Source: Streptomyces sp. NBC_01381 (GTDB lineage: Bacteria > Actinomycetota > Actinomycetes > Streptomycetales > Streptomycetaceae). Taken from it: 64,000 bases of DNA. The notes under the pieces were generated by a model that did not search any database, was not told the DNA's origin, and worked only from the letters and a program-made list of their open reading frames with translations. Position 1 is the first letter of the stretch. Each line of letters opens with the position of its first letter. This document shows, one piece after another, positions 23,941 to 31,686 of the stretch. The DNA lies in the NCBI RefSeq assembly GCF_026340305.1, contig NZ_JAPEPI010000001.1, positions 3,844,001 to 3,908,000 on the forward strand. Reading direction: 5' to 3'. The translations under genes and the position numbers were made by a program.

Positions 23941-25091
23941 GTGTGACGGCAGCTAAGGGATTCACGGCCGCGGGCATCGCCGCCGGGATCAAGCAGAACG
24001 GCAACCCGGACCTGGCCCTCGTGGTCAACACCGGGCCCTGCCTGGCCGCCGCGGGCGTCTTCACCTCCAACCGCGTCAAGGCCGCCCCCGTCCTCTGGTC
24101 GGAGCAGGTCCTCAAGGGCGGCCTGGTCTCCGCCGTCATCCTCAACTCCGGTGGCGCCAACGCCTGTACGGGCCCGCAGGGCTTCCAGGACACGCACGCC
24201 ACCGCGGAGAAGGTCGCCGAGGTGCTCGACGGGGTGAACGCCGGCGAGGTCGCCGTCGCGTCGACCGGACTCATCGGCGTCACGCTGCCCATGGACAAGC
24301 TGCTGCCGGGCGTCGAGACGGCCGCCGGTGAACTCTCCGCGCACGGCGGCGAGAAGGCCGCCATCGCCATCAAGACCACCGACAGCGTGCACAAGACCTC
24401 CGTCGTCACCAAGGACGGCTGGACGGTCGGCGGCATGGCCAAGGGCGCGGGCATGCTCGCGCCGGGCCTCGCCACGATGCTCGTCGTCCTCACCACCGAC
24501 GCCGACCTCGGGGCCGACGTCCTGGACCGGGCGCTGCGGGACGCCACCCGGCTCACCTTCGACCGGGTCGACTCCGACGGCTGCATGTCGACCAACGACA
24601 CGGTGCTGCTTCTCGCCTCGGGCGCGGCCCAAGTCGCCCCGGAGTACGCCGAGTTCGCCGATGCCGTGCGCGAGGTCTGCGACGACCTGGGGCGGCAGCT
24701 GATCGGTGACGCCGAGGGTGCCAGCAAGGACATCAAGGTCGAGGTCGTGAACGCGGCGAGCGAGGCCGACGCCGTCGAGGTCGGCCGGTCCATCGCCCGC
24801 AACAACCTCCTCAAGTGCGCCCTGCACGGCGAGGACCCCAACTGGGGCCGGGTGCTCTCCGCGATCGGCACCACGTCCGCGGCCTTCGAGCCCGACCTGC
24901 TGAACGTCGCCATCAACGGCGTCTGGGTCTGCAAGAACGGCTCCGTCGGCGAGGACCGCGAGCTGGTCGACATGCGCTACCGGGAGGTCGTCATCACCGC
25001 CGACCTGGCCGCGGGCGACGAGACCGCCACGATCTGGACCAACGACCTCACCGCCGACTACGTCCACGAGAACAGCGCGTACAGCTCATGA
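23937..25091 (+). CDS. argJ: Bifunctional ornithine acetyltransferase / N-acetylglutamate synthase
   Basis: 384 residues. ArgJ moves the acetyl group from N-acetylornithine to glutamate, giving the cyclic acetyl pathway; bifunctional forms also use acetyl-CoA. The autocleavage/nucleophile Thr lies in the conserved block KGAGMLAPGLATMLVVLTTDA; RNNLLKCALHGEDPNWGRVL and the C-terminal ENSAYSS end are typical. Overlaps argC by four bases and argB by four (ATGA), so translation is coupled. Whether it is mono- or bifunctional cannot be read from the sequence. Confidence 0.96.
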   Translation: MSVTAAKGFTAAGIAAGIKQNGNPDLALVVNTGPCLAAAGVFTSNRVKAAPVLWSEQVLKGGLVSAVILNSGGANACTGPQGFQDTHATAEKVAEVLDGVNAGEVAVASTGLIGVTLPMDKLLPGVETAAGELSAHGGEKAAIAIKTTDSVHKTSVVTKDGWTVGGMAKGAGMLAPGLATMLVVLTTDADLGADVLDRALRDATRLTFDRVDSDGCMSTNDTVLLLASGAAQVAPEYAEFADAVREVCDDLGRQLIGDAEGASKDIKVEVVNAASEADAVEVGRSIARNNLLKCALHGEDPNWGRVLSAIGTTSAAFEPDLLNVAINGVWVCKNGSVGEDRELVDMRYREVVITADLAAGDETATIWTNDLTADYVHENSAYSS

Positions 25092-25999
25092 GTACTCCCA
25101 CCGCCCGGAAGCACACCGCCCTGCCCAAGGCGCAGATCCTCATCGAGGCGCTGCCCTGGCTGACCCGGCACCGCGGCAAGACCGTCGTCATCAAGTTCGG
25201 CGGCAACGCCATGATCGACGAGGAGCTGAAGGCCGCCTTCGCGCAGGACGTCGTCTTCCTGCACCACGCGGGCCTCAGGCCCGTCGTCGTGCACGGCGGC
25301 GGACCGCAGATCAGCAAGGCCCTCGACCGGCACGGCATCGTCAGCGAGTTCAAGGCGGGCCTGCGCGTCACCACCGAGGACGCCATGGACGTCGTACGCA
25401 TGGTGCTCGCCGGACAGGTGCAGCGCGAGCTCGTCGGCCTGCTCAACCAGCACGGCCCGCTCGCCGTCGGCCTCACCGGCGAGGACGCGCACACCATCAC
25501 CGCCACCAAGCACACGCCCCGCATCGAGGGCGAGCTGGTCGACATCGGCCGGGTCGGCGAGATCACCGAGATCGACACCGGCGCCATCGAGGCCCTGCTC
25601 GCCGACGGCCGCATCCCGGTCGTCTCCTCGATCGCCCGCTCCCAGGACGACGGACATGTCTACAACGTCAATGCTGATACGGCGGCTGCGGCACTCGCTG
25701 CGGCGCTGGACGCCGAGACCCTGATGGTCCTGACGGACGTCGAGGGCCTCTACGAGGACTGGCCCAACAGCGACGAGGTCATCAGCCGCCTCACCGCCGC
25801 CGAGCTGGAGAAGCTCCTGCCCGAGCTGGCCAGCGGCATGGTCCCGAAGATGGAGGGCTGTCTGCACGCCGTGCGCAACGGCGTGGAGACGGCCCGCGTG
25901 ATCGACGGCCGCGTCCAGCACTCGATCCTCCTTGAGATCTTCACCGACGAGGGCATCGGCACGATGGTCGTGCCCGACGCAGAGGGGGAAGCGGAATGA
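25088..25999 (+). CDS. argB: Acetylglutamate kinase
   Basis: 303 residues, amino-acid-kinase fold. Phosphorylates N-acetylglutamate with ATP; usually the arginine-feedback-inhibited step. Visible are the phosphate-binding KFGGNAM, VVVHGGGPQISKAL, the substrate loop VYNVNADTAAAALAAAL and the nucleotide site LTDVEGLYEDW plus MVPKMEGCLHAVRNGV. The N-terminal helix preceding the kinase core (ALPKAQILIEALPWLTRHRG) is the one linked to arginine-sensitive hexamers. ATG overlaps the argJ stop and the stop overlaps argD's ATG. Confidence 0.97.
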   Translation: MSTPTARKHTALPKAQILIEALPWLTRHRGKTVVIKFGGNAMIDEELKAAFAQDVVFLHHAGLRPVVVHGGGPQISKALDRHGIVSEFKAGLRVTTEDAMDVVRMVLAGQVQRELVGLLNQHGPLAVGLTGEDAHTITATKHTPRIEGELVDIGRVGEITEIDTGAIEALLADGRIPVVSSIARSQDDGHVYNVNADTAAAALAAALDAETLMVLTDVEGLYEDWPNSDEVISRLTAAELEKLLPELASGMVPKMEGCLHAVRNGVETARVIDGRVQHSILLEIFTDEGIGTMVVPDAEGEAE

Positions 26000-27222
26000 C
26001 CGGCAACCAGGAGCTGACCGCGCGCTGGCAGGGCGCGCTCATGGACAACTACGGCACTCCCCGGCTGCCCCTCGTGCGCGGCGCGGGCAGCAGGCTGTGG
26101 GACGCGGACGGCAATGAGTACGTCGATTTCGTCGGCGGCATCGCGGTCAACGCGCTCGGCCACGCCCACCCGGCGATCGTCGAGGCGGTCAGCGCCCAGA
26201 TCGGCTCCCTCGGCCACGTATCGAACCTCTTCGTCGCCGAGCCGCCCGTCGCGCTCGCCGAGAAGCTGCTCCAGCTCTTCGGCCGCGAGGGGAAGGTGTA
26301 CTTCTGCAACTCCGGCGCGGAGGCCAACGAGGGCGCCTTCAAGATCGGCCGCCTGACCGGCCGTTCGCACATGGTCGCCACCGAGGGCGGCTTCCACGGC
26401 CGGACCATGGGCGCGCTCGCGCTCACCGGCCAGCCCGGCAAGCAGGAGCCGTTCCTGCCGCTGCCCGGCGACGTCACGCATGTCCCGTACGGCGATGTCG
26501 AGGCGCTGCGCGCGGCGGTCACCACCGACACCGCCCTCGTGATCATCGAGCCCATCCAGGGCGAGAACGGCGTCGTCGTGCCGCCCGCGGGCTATCTGAA
26601 GGCGGCCCGGGAGATCACCGCGGCCACCGGGACGCTGCTCGTCCTGGACGAGGTGCAGACCGGAATCGGCCGTACCGGCCACTGGTTCGAGTACCTCGCG
26701 CACGAGGGCGTCCAGCCGGATGTCGTCACGCTCGCGAAGGGCCTGGGCGGCGGACTGCCGCTCGGCGCGACCGTCGCGTTCGGTGCGGCCGCGGAGCTCT
26801 TCAAGCCCGGTCACCACGGCACGACGTTCGGCGGGAACCCGGTCGCGTGCGCCGCGGGGCTCGCCGTCCTCGACACCATCCAGGCCGAAGGTCTCCTGGA
26901 GAACACCAAGCGGGCGAGCGAGAAGCTGCGGGACGGAATCGAGTCACTCGGCCACCCGCTCGTCGGCCATGTCAGGGGCGCGGGCCTGCTGCTGGGTATC
27001 GTGCTCACCGAGCCGCTCGCGCCCCAGGCGCAGCAGGCGGCTCAGGACGCCGGCTTCCTGGTGAACGCGCCCGCCCCCGATGTCGTACGGCTGATGCCGC
27101 CGCTGAACGTCCGCGACGACGAGGTGGACGCATTCCTCCAGGCACTGCCCGGCGTCCTGGAAACGGCTGCCGAGGCTTTGAAGGCCGCTGAAGCCAACGG
27201 GGACGGACGATCCGGAGAATGA
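25996..27222 (+). CDS. argD: Acetylornithine aminotransferase
   Basis: 408 residues, class III PLP aminotransferase converting N-acetylglutamate semialdehyde and glutamate to N-acetylornithine. Motifs: GNEYVDFVGGIAVNALGHAHP, FCNSGAEANEGAFK, the dimer/phosphate-binding FHGRTMGALALTGQ, the PLP aspartate in LVLDEVQTGIGRTG and the Schiff-base lysine in TLAKGLGGGLPLGA. Starts inside the argB stop (ATGA) and ends 7 bases before argR. Confidence 0.96.
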   Translation: MTGNQELTARWQGALMDNYGTPRLPLVRGAGSRLWDADGNEYVDFVGGIAVNALGHAHPAIVEAVSAQIGSLGHVSNLFVAEPPVALAEKLLQLFGREGKVYFCNSGAEANEGAFKIGRLTGRSHMVATEGGFHGRTMGALALTGQPGKQEPFLPLPGDVTHVPYGDVEALRAAVTTDTALVIIEPIQGENGVVVPPAGYLKAAREITAATGTLLVLDEVQTGIGRTGHWFEYLAHEGVQPDVVTLAKGLGGGLPLGATVAFGAAAELFKPGHHGTTFGGNPVACAAGLAVLDTIQAEGLLENTKRASEKLRDGIESLGHPLVGHVRGAGLLLGIVLTEPLAPQAQQAAQDAGFLVNAPAPDVVRLMPPLNVRDDEVDAFLQALPGVLETAAEALKAAEANGDGRSGE

Positions 27223-27229
27223 GACGACG

Positions 27230-27784
27230 ATGAGTCATGCGCAAGGCAACGAGCACGCGGAGCACCCGGATCACACCGGGCCCGCGGTGCCGCAGACCCG
27301 CACCGCGCGCCACCGCCGGATCGTGGACATCCTCAACCGGCAGCCGGTCCGCTCCCAGAGCCAGCTGGCGAAGCTGCTCGCCGACGACGGCCTGACCGTC
27401 ACGCAGGCGACGCTCTCCCGGGACCTGGACGAGCTGAACGCGGTGAAGATCCGCAACGCCGAGGGCGACCTCATCTACGCGGTGCCGAGCGAGGGCGGCT
27501 TCCGCACGCCGCGGGCCCCGCTCGGCGAGTCCGCCAAGGAGGAGCGGATGCGCCGCCTCTCCGCGGAGCTGCTGATCTCGGCGGAGGCCTCGGCGAACCT
27601 CGTCGTCCTGCGCACCCCGCCGGGCGCCGCCCAGTTCCTGGCTTCGGCGATCGACCAGGCGGAACTGCACGACATCCTCGGGACGATCGCGGGCGACGAC
27701 ACGCTGATGCTGATCAGCCGGGAGGCTACGGGGGGTCAGGCGTTGGCGGATCATTTGCTGCGGTTGGCTTCCAACGAGCACTGA
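27230..27784 (+). CDS. argR: Arginine repressor ArgR
   Basis: 184 residues, ~30 longer than the usual ~155 because of a His/Glu-rich N-terminal tail. Winged-helix DNA-binding domain: RHRRIVDILNRQPVRSQSQLAKLLADDGL with VTQATLSRDLDELNAVKI. The C-terminal domain, which hexamerises and binds arginine, keeps ANLVVLRTPPGAAQFLASAID and the GTIAGDDTLMLI motif with the arginine-contacting acidic residues. Last gene of the operon; expected to bind the boxes upstream of argC and argG. Its 3' end overlaps the read-through end of the broken symporter gene on the other strand. Confidence 0.95.
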   Translation: MSHAQGNEHAEHPDHTGPAVPQTRTARHRRIVDILNRQPVRSQSQLAKLLADDGLTVTQATLSRDLDELNAVKIRNAEGDLIYAVPSEGGFRTPRAPLGESAKEERMRRLSAELLISAEASANLVVLRTPPGAAQFLASAIDQAELHDILGTIAGDDTLMLISREATGGQALADHLLRLASNEH

Positions 27785-27798
27785 GGCCGGCCCCTGGG

Positions 27799-27892
27799 CC
27801 TTGGGCGCCGTTGATCACCGGCTTCGCCGAGTTCGTCCTCAAACTCCCCCAAGCTCTTAAAGAGCAGGGGGGACCCCCTCGACGGGCTGGAA
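27799..27892. repeat. Interspersed repeat (type B) interrupted by a palindromic element
   Basis: 27799-27844 matches 56067-56112 at 45 of 46 positions (contains GCCGTTGATCACCGGC and GCCGAGTTCGTCCTC). The downstream part GACGGGCTGGAA (27881-27892) matches 56117-56128. Between them this copy has 36 bases (27845-27880) where the other has only GCCG, so a second repeat has inserted here. This repeat is common between genes in Streptomyces. Confidence 0.75.
27845..27877 (+). repeat. 33-bp palindromic repeat (type C), copy 1
   Basis: TCCCCCAAGCTCTTAA followed by AGAGCAGGGGGGACCCC. The core AGCTCTTAAAGAGC is nearly self-complementary and CCCCC pairs with GGGGG. Matches the copy at 28583-28615 in inverted orientation at 30 of 33 positions. 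Inserted inside the type B repeat. Confidence 0.75.
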
Positions 27893-28574
27893 TTCCGCCG
27901 TGCCATCCACGCCGCCACCAGGGCCCCGGACACGTTGTGCCACACGGAGAACACCGCAGAGGGCAGCGCGGCGAGCGGGCTGAAGTGGGCCGTGGCCAGC
28001 GAAGCCGCGAGGCCGGAGTTCTGCATGCCGACCTCGAAGGCCATCGCGCGGGAGGCCGGCTGCCCGAGCCGGGCCAGCTTGCCCGCGCCGTAGCCCAGCG
28101 CAAGGCCGAGGCCGTTGTGCAGGAAGACGGCGAGGAACACCAGTGCCGCGGCCGGCTTGATGGCCGCGGCACTGCCCGCGACCACGATCGCCACGATGGC
28201 GGCGATCGTCAGGGCGGACAGCCATGGCAGCGCGCTCAGGATTCGCCCGATGTGGCGCCCGAAGAGCAGCCGCACCACGAGACCCGCGATGACCGGAAGC
28301 AGCACGGTCTTGAGGATGTCGGTGACCATCGACCCCGCGTCGACGGGCAGATACTCGCCGGCGAGGAGCAGCGTCAGCGGCGGAGTGATGAGCGGCGCGA
28401 GCACGGTCGAGACGGTGGCGACGGAGACGGAGAGTGCCACGTCACCGCGCGCCAGGTACGTCACCACGTTCGACGCGGTGCCGCTCGGCGCGCAGCCCAC
28501 CAGGATCACGCCGGCCGCCAACTGCGGTGAGAGGCCGAGCGCGTGGGCGATCAGCCAGCCGAGGCCCGGCATGA

Positions 28575-28874
28575 TCATGGATGGGGTCTCCCCTGCTCCT
28601 TAAGAGCTTGGGGAAGCGCGACCAGGCCGAGCGCGACGGCCCAGGGCCGTTTGACGACGCCCTGGAAGTCGAGCGGGGTCATCGTGAGCCCCATGCAGAA
28701 CATCACGACGCCCAGGAGGTACGGGACGTTCGTGCCCCAGCCCTTGAAGGCGTCCGGCGCGGCGAGGCCGAGCGCGCCGGCGGCGAGCACGAGGACGGGG
28801 AAGACCGTGACGGCGAGCCGGGCCGCCTTGTCGCCGCTCTCCGTCGAGTTGGGGATCGTCTGTTCGGTTTGCAC
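28575..28874 (-). pseudogene. Bile-acid:Na+ symporter family protein, N-terminal fragment
   Basis: About 100 codons from GTG 28874 (TTG 28910 would extend it by 12). It carries the first helices of a BASS transporter: ARLAVTVFPVLVLAAGALGL, VPYLLGVVMFCMGLTMTPLDF and RPWAVALGLVA. It then runs into a palindromic repeat, translated as LPQALKEQGRPHP, and stops at TGA 28575-28577. In intact relatives the segment after GLVA continues directly into the MPGLGWL helix found in the next frame, so the repeat insertion split the gene. No good ribosome-binding site is visible for either start. Confidence 0.75.
28583..28615 (-). repeat. 33-bp palindromic repeat (type C), copy 2, inside the symporter gene
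   Basis: Read on the minus strand: TTCCCCAAGCTCTTAA then GGAGCAGGGGAGACCCC, 30 of 33 identical to 27845-27877 but in inverse orientation. Its length and sequence shift the symporter reading frame and supply the new C-terminus of the upstream fragment. A looser relative lies at 51434-51467. Confidence 0.8.
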
Positions 28875-28966
28875 CCCGCGATGCAACGCCGCCGCAGAGC
28901 GCGACCGCAACCGCGTCTCGATATGTGGTCGCTACACCTACGATGGAAGCGTCGAGTGCGCTGTGC

Positions 28967-29683
28967 TCAGTACTGCGTGATGGCCGTAGCCCCCGACACC
29001 GTCCCGATCGCGATGTGCGGCCGCCGCCCCTCGTCGGCCCACCGCAGGATCCGCCGCATCGCGTCCGCGGAGACCGACACGCAACCCGCCGTCGCCCCGC
29101 GCCCGTTGACGTGCAGGAAGATCCCAGCGCCGCGACCCCGCGCCGGACGGTCGTAGTTGAAGCCGATCACCAGGGCGTGCGCGTACTGGGGGTCGTACGT
29201 GACGAGGTGTTCGGACTCGGCGGCGCGGCAGTCGGCGGCGCGTGGCTGGGTCCAGCGGTTGTAGGAGCGGGACTTGTTGTCCTGGCACCACCAGGACGTC
29301 CTCGTCACGCGGCGGTAGGTGTAGTCCGTGCCCGACGGTGCGCGCTCGATGCCGAAGGCGTAGGGGAGGCGGAAGAGGCCCGTGGGTGTCGTGTTCGTGC
29401 CCTGTTTGCGCGAGCCGCCCTCCGTCAGGCCCTGCGCGCCGAACCGCGCGGCCGCAGAGCCGGCCTTCGCCCACCGCCCGGCACGCCGGTCCCACCACGT
29501 GACCGTGCCGGTGGTGGAGCCGGTGCGTGCGGCCAAGGCGGTGATGAGCTGGGTGCCGCCGCCGGTGTCGGCCATGCGGTCCGGGAGCGGTGGTCCTGCT
29601 GCGGATGTGCCGGGCGCGGACGCGACGGTCGCGGCGGTGGCGAGCAGGGCTGCGGACGCGAGGGCGGCGGCACGTAGGCGCAT
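28967..29683 (-). CDS. Secreted L,D-transpeptidase family (YkuD-like) protein
   Basis: 238 residues. Sec signal peptide (MRLRAAALASAALLATAATVA, cleavage near TSAAG). The C-terminal half has the YkuD-type catalytic block IFLHVNGRGATAGCVSVS with the nucleophile Cys and an upstream His in LVIGFNYDRPARGRG; TPTGLFRLPYAFG matches the usual start of the fold. The family forms 3-3 peptidoglycan cross-links. The motif here ends TAGCVSVS rather than SHGC(I/V)R, so it belongs to the divergent Streptomyces group whose chemistry is less certain. Followed 3 bases upstream on the map by the PPOX gene in the same orientation. Confidence 0.8.
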   Translation of the reverse strand: MRLRAAALASAALLATAATVASAPGTSAAGPPLPDRMADTGGGTQLITALAARTGSTTGTVTWWDRRAGRWAKAGSAAARFGAQGLTEGGSRKQGTNTTPTGLFRLPYAFGIERAPSGTDYTYRRVTRTSWWCQDNKSRSYNRWTQPRAADCRAAESEHLVTYDPQYAHALVIGFNYDRPARGRGAGIFLHVNGRGATAGCVSVSADAMRRILRWADEGRRPHIAIGTVSGATAITQY

Positions 29684-29686
29684 GGT

Positions 29687-30274
29687 TCAGACGGTAAGGG
29701 GCGGCAGCGGCAACGGCAGGCCCGGCAGGCCGTCGATGCTCTGCGCGATGTGCTCCTTCTTGGTGAAGTACGCGCTCAGCGACGCGTCGTCCTCGCGCCC
29801 GAAACGCTTGGCGTGCAGATCGCGGTCCTCGTCGTACGACATGAAGGGAACGTTGTAGCCGCAGGTGTCACGGACGAGTTCGGCCGTCACGACGATGATC
29901 GCGCGCAGGCCGTGCGGGGTGGGGTCGATGTCGGGGAAGTGCCCGAGCAGCTCCGCCCAGCGCGGGTCGTCGCGGAAGACGGGCTCGCCGCGCCCGTGCA
30001 CCCGGACGATGTTCGGCGGGCCCTGGAAGGCGCACCACATCAGGGTGATGCGGCCGTTCTCGCGCAGATGCGCCACCGTCTCCGCGTTGCTGCCCGCGAA
30101 GTCCAGGTAGGCGACGGTGAGCTCGTCGATGACCACGAAGGATCCGGTCAGGCCCTTGGGGGAGAGGTTGACCGTGCCGTCGTCCGCGAGCGGCGCGGTC
30201 GCCGTGAAGAAGACGGGCTGTGCCTCGATGAACGTGCGGAGCCGGCCGTCTATGCGTTCGTAAGTCTTTCCCAT
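29687..30274 (-). CDS. Pyridoxamine-5'-phosphate-oxidase-fold protein
   Basis: 195 residues with the split-barrel flavin-binding fold: FIEAQPVFFTATAPLADDGTVNLSPKGLTGSF, then VAYLDFAGSNAETVAHLRENGRITLMWCAFQGPPNIVRVHGRGE. The group includes FMN/F420-dependent reductases and heme-binding proteins; the exact cofactor is not readable. ATG 30274 lies divergent from argG with a 159-base spacer. Its stop is 3 bases before the L,D-transpeptidase start, so the two may form one transcript. Confidence 0.85.
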   Translation of the reverse strand: MGKTYERIDGRLRTFIEAQPVFFTATAPLADDGTVNLSPKGLTGSFVVIDELTVAYLDFAGSNAETVAHLRENGRITLMWCAFQGPPNIVRVHGRGEPVFRDDPRWAELLGHFPDIDPTPHGLRAIIVVTAELVRDTCGYNVPFMSYDEDRDLHAKRFGREDDASLSAYFTKKEHIAQSIDGLPGLPLPLPPLTV

Positions 30275-30347
30275 GCCTAAGGATTATTCATCAGAGATCG
30301 TTCGCCTGTCTAACAACTTCGCGCGACGTCTCGGGGGGAGGGTGAGA

Positions 30348-30398
30348 TTGACGAATCATGCAGAGGTCTGCATACTCATGCATAACAGAGTGTGCATC
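30348..30398 (+). promoter_or_regulatory. argG promoter with clustered ARG boxes
   Basis: TTGACG (30348-30353) and CATACT (30371-30376) are 17 bases apart. Four TGCAT/ATGCA half-sites span the promoter: CATGCA (30357-30362), TGCATA (30369-30374), CATGCATAA (30377-30385) and TGCATC (30393-30398). This is two full ARG boxes over the spacer and start site, predicting strong ArgR repression. Confidence 0.8.
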
Positions 30399-30424
30399 GA
30401 GCACCGTGATTCGAGCACCGTGAG
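30397..30424 (+). repeat. 14-bp tandem duplication in the argG leader
   Basis: TCGAGCACCGTGA plus T or G occurs twice (30397-30410 and 30411-30424), directly ahead of the GGAGAGAG ribosome-binding site. It could form alternative pairings or be a slippage product. Confidence 0.65.
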
Positions 30425-30433
30425 GAGAGAGCC

Positions 30434-31627
30434 ATGACCGAGCGCGTCGTACTCGCCTATTCAGGCGGTCTGGACACCTCCGTCGCCATCGGCTGGATCG
30501 CCGAGGAGACGGGCGCCGAGGTCATCGCCGTCGCCGTGGACGTCGGCCAGGGCGGCGAGGACCTGGACGTCATCCGCAAGCGCGCGCTCGCCTGCGGTGC
30601 CGTGGAGGCCGAAGTGGCCGACGCCAAGGACGAGTTCGCCGAGGAGTACTGCCTCCCGGCGATCAAGGCCAATGCCCTCTACATGGACCGCTACCCGCTG
30701 GTCTCCGCCCTCTCGCGGCCGACCATCGTCAAGCACCTCGTGGCCGCCGCCGAGAAGCACGGCGCCGGGATCGTGGCGCACGGCTGCACCGGCAAGGGCA
30801 ACGACCAGGTCCGTTTCGAGGCCGGCATCTCCGCGCTCGGCCCCGACCTGAAGTGCATCGCCCCGGTCCGTGACTACGCGATGACGCGGGACAAGGCGAT
30901 CGCCTTCTGCGAGGAGAAGCAGCTCCCGATCGCCACCACCAAGAAGTCCCCGTACTCCATCGACCAGAACGTCTTCGGACGGGCCGTCGAGACGGGCTTC
31001 CTGGAGGACATCTGGAACGCGCCGATCGAGGACATCTACGAGTACACCGCGAACCCGGCCGAGCCGCGCGAGGCCGACGAGGTCGTCATCTCCTTCAAGG
31101 AGGGCGTCCCGGTCGCCGTCGACGGCAGGCCCGTCACCGTCCTGCAGGCGATCCAGCAGCTCAACGAGCGGGCCGGAGCCCAGGGCATCGGCCGGATCGA
31201 CATGGTCGAGGACCGGCTGGTGGGCATCAAGTCCCGTGAGGTGTACGAGGCGCCGGGCGCCATCGCGCTCATCACGGCGCACCAGGAGCTGGAGAACGTC
31301 ACCGTCGAGCGCGAACTGGCCCGCTACAAGCGGCAGGTCGAGCAGCGCTGGGGCGAGCTGGTCTACGACGGCCTGTGGTTCTCCCCGCTCAAGCGCGCCC
31401 TCGACGGCTTCATCGACGAGGCAAGCCGGCACGTCACCGGCGACATCCGGATGACCCTGCACGGCGGCCGCGCCGTCGTCACAGGGCGGAAGTCCGGCGC
31501 GTCCCTCTACGACTTCAACCTCGCGACCTACGACTCGGGCGATACGTTCGACCAGTCCAAGGCGCAGGGCTTCATCGAGATCTTCGGTCTGTCCTCGAAG
31601 ATCGCCGCCAAGCGGGACCTGGCGTAA
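30434..31627 (+). CDS. argG: Argininosuccinate synthase
   Basis: 397 residues. Joins citrulline and aspartate with ATP hydrolysis to AMP, penultimate step of arginine synthesis. N-type ATP pyrophosphatase loop LAYSGGLDTSVA (residues 7-18), GCTGKGNDQVRFE for citrulline/aspartate binding and the C-terminal oligomerisation helix with SLYDFNLATYDSGDTFDQS are present. ATG 30434 behind GAGGAGAGAG. Forms a unit with argH 59 bases downstream and is preceded by its own ArgR-type promoter, away from argCJBDR. Confidence 0.97.
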   Translation: MTERVVLAYSGGLDTSVAIGWIAEETGAEVIAVAVDVGQGGEDLDVIRKRALACGAVEAEVADAKDEFAEEYCLPAIKANALYMDRYPLVSALSRPTIVKHLVAAAEKHGAGIVAHGCTGKGNDQVRFEAGISALGPDLKCIAPVRDYAMTRDKAIAFCEEKQLPIATTKKSPYSIDQNVFGRAVETGFLEDIWNAPIEDIYEYTANPAEPREADEVVISFKEGVPVAVDGRPVTVLQAIQQLNERAGAQGIGRIDMVEDRLVGIKSREVYEAPGAIALITAHQELENVTVERELARYKRQVEQRWGELVYDGLWFSPLKRALDGFIDEASRHVTGDIRMTLHGGRAVVTGRKSGASLYDFNLATYDSGDTFDQSKAQGFIEIFGLSSKIAAKRDLA

Positions 31628-31631
31628 CGGC

Positions 31632-31670
31632 GATCGCGTAGCCATCCTCGTATCGCGTAACCATCCTCAT
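31632..31670 (+). repeat. Imperfect tandem repeat between argG and argH
   Basis: GATCGCGTAGCCATCCTC (31632-31649) and TATCGCGTAACCATCCTC (31651-31668) are near-identical units in the short intercistronic spacer. Confidence 0.6.
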
Positions 31671-31686
31671 CAAGGAGCACGTGCAA

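Larger units (their letters stand above)
27751..28578 (-). pseudogene. Bile-acid:Na+ symporter family protein, C-terminal fragment
   Basis: 275 codons. From MIMPGLGWLIAHALGL onward the frame carries most of a BASS/SBF transporter: GVILVGCAPSGTASNVVTYLARGDVALSV (the family signature), AVFLHNGLGLALGYGAG and FEVGMQNSGLAASLA. The first two to three helices are encoded separately at 28575-28874. Its ATG overlaps the stop of that fragment (ATGA), so coupled translation of a two-piece protein is conceivable. The C-terminus after WMARR reads through a palindromic repeat and a second interspersed repeat and overlaps argR by 34 bases, so the natural end has been lost too. Confidence 0.75.
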
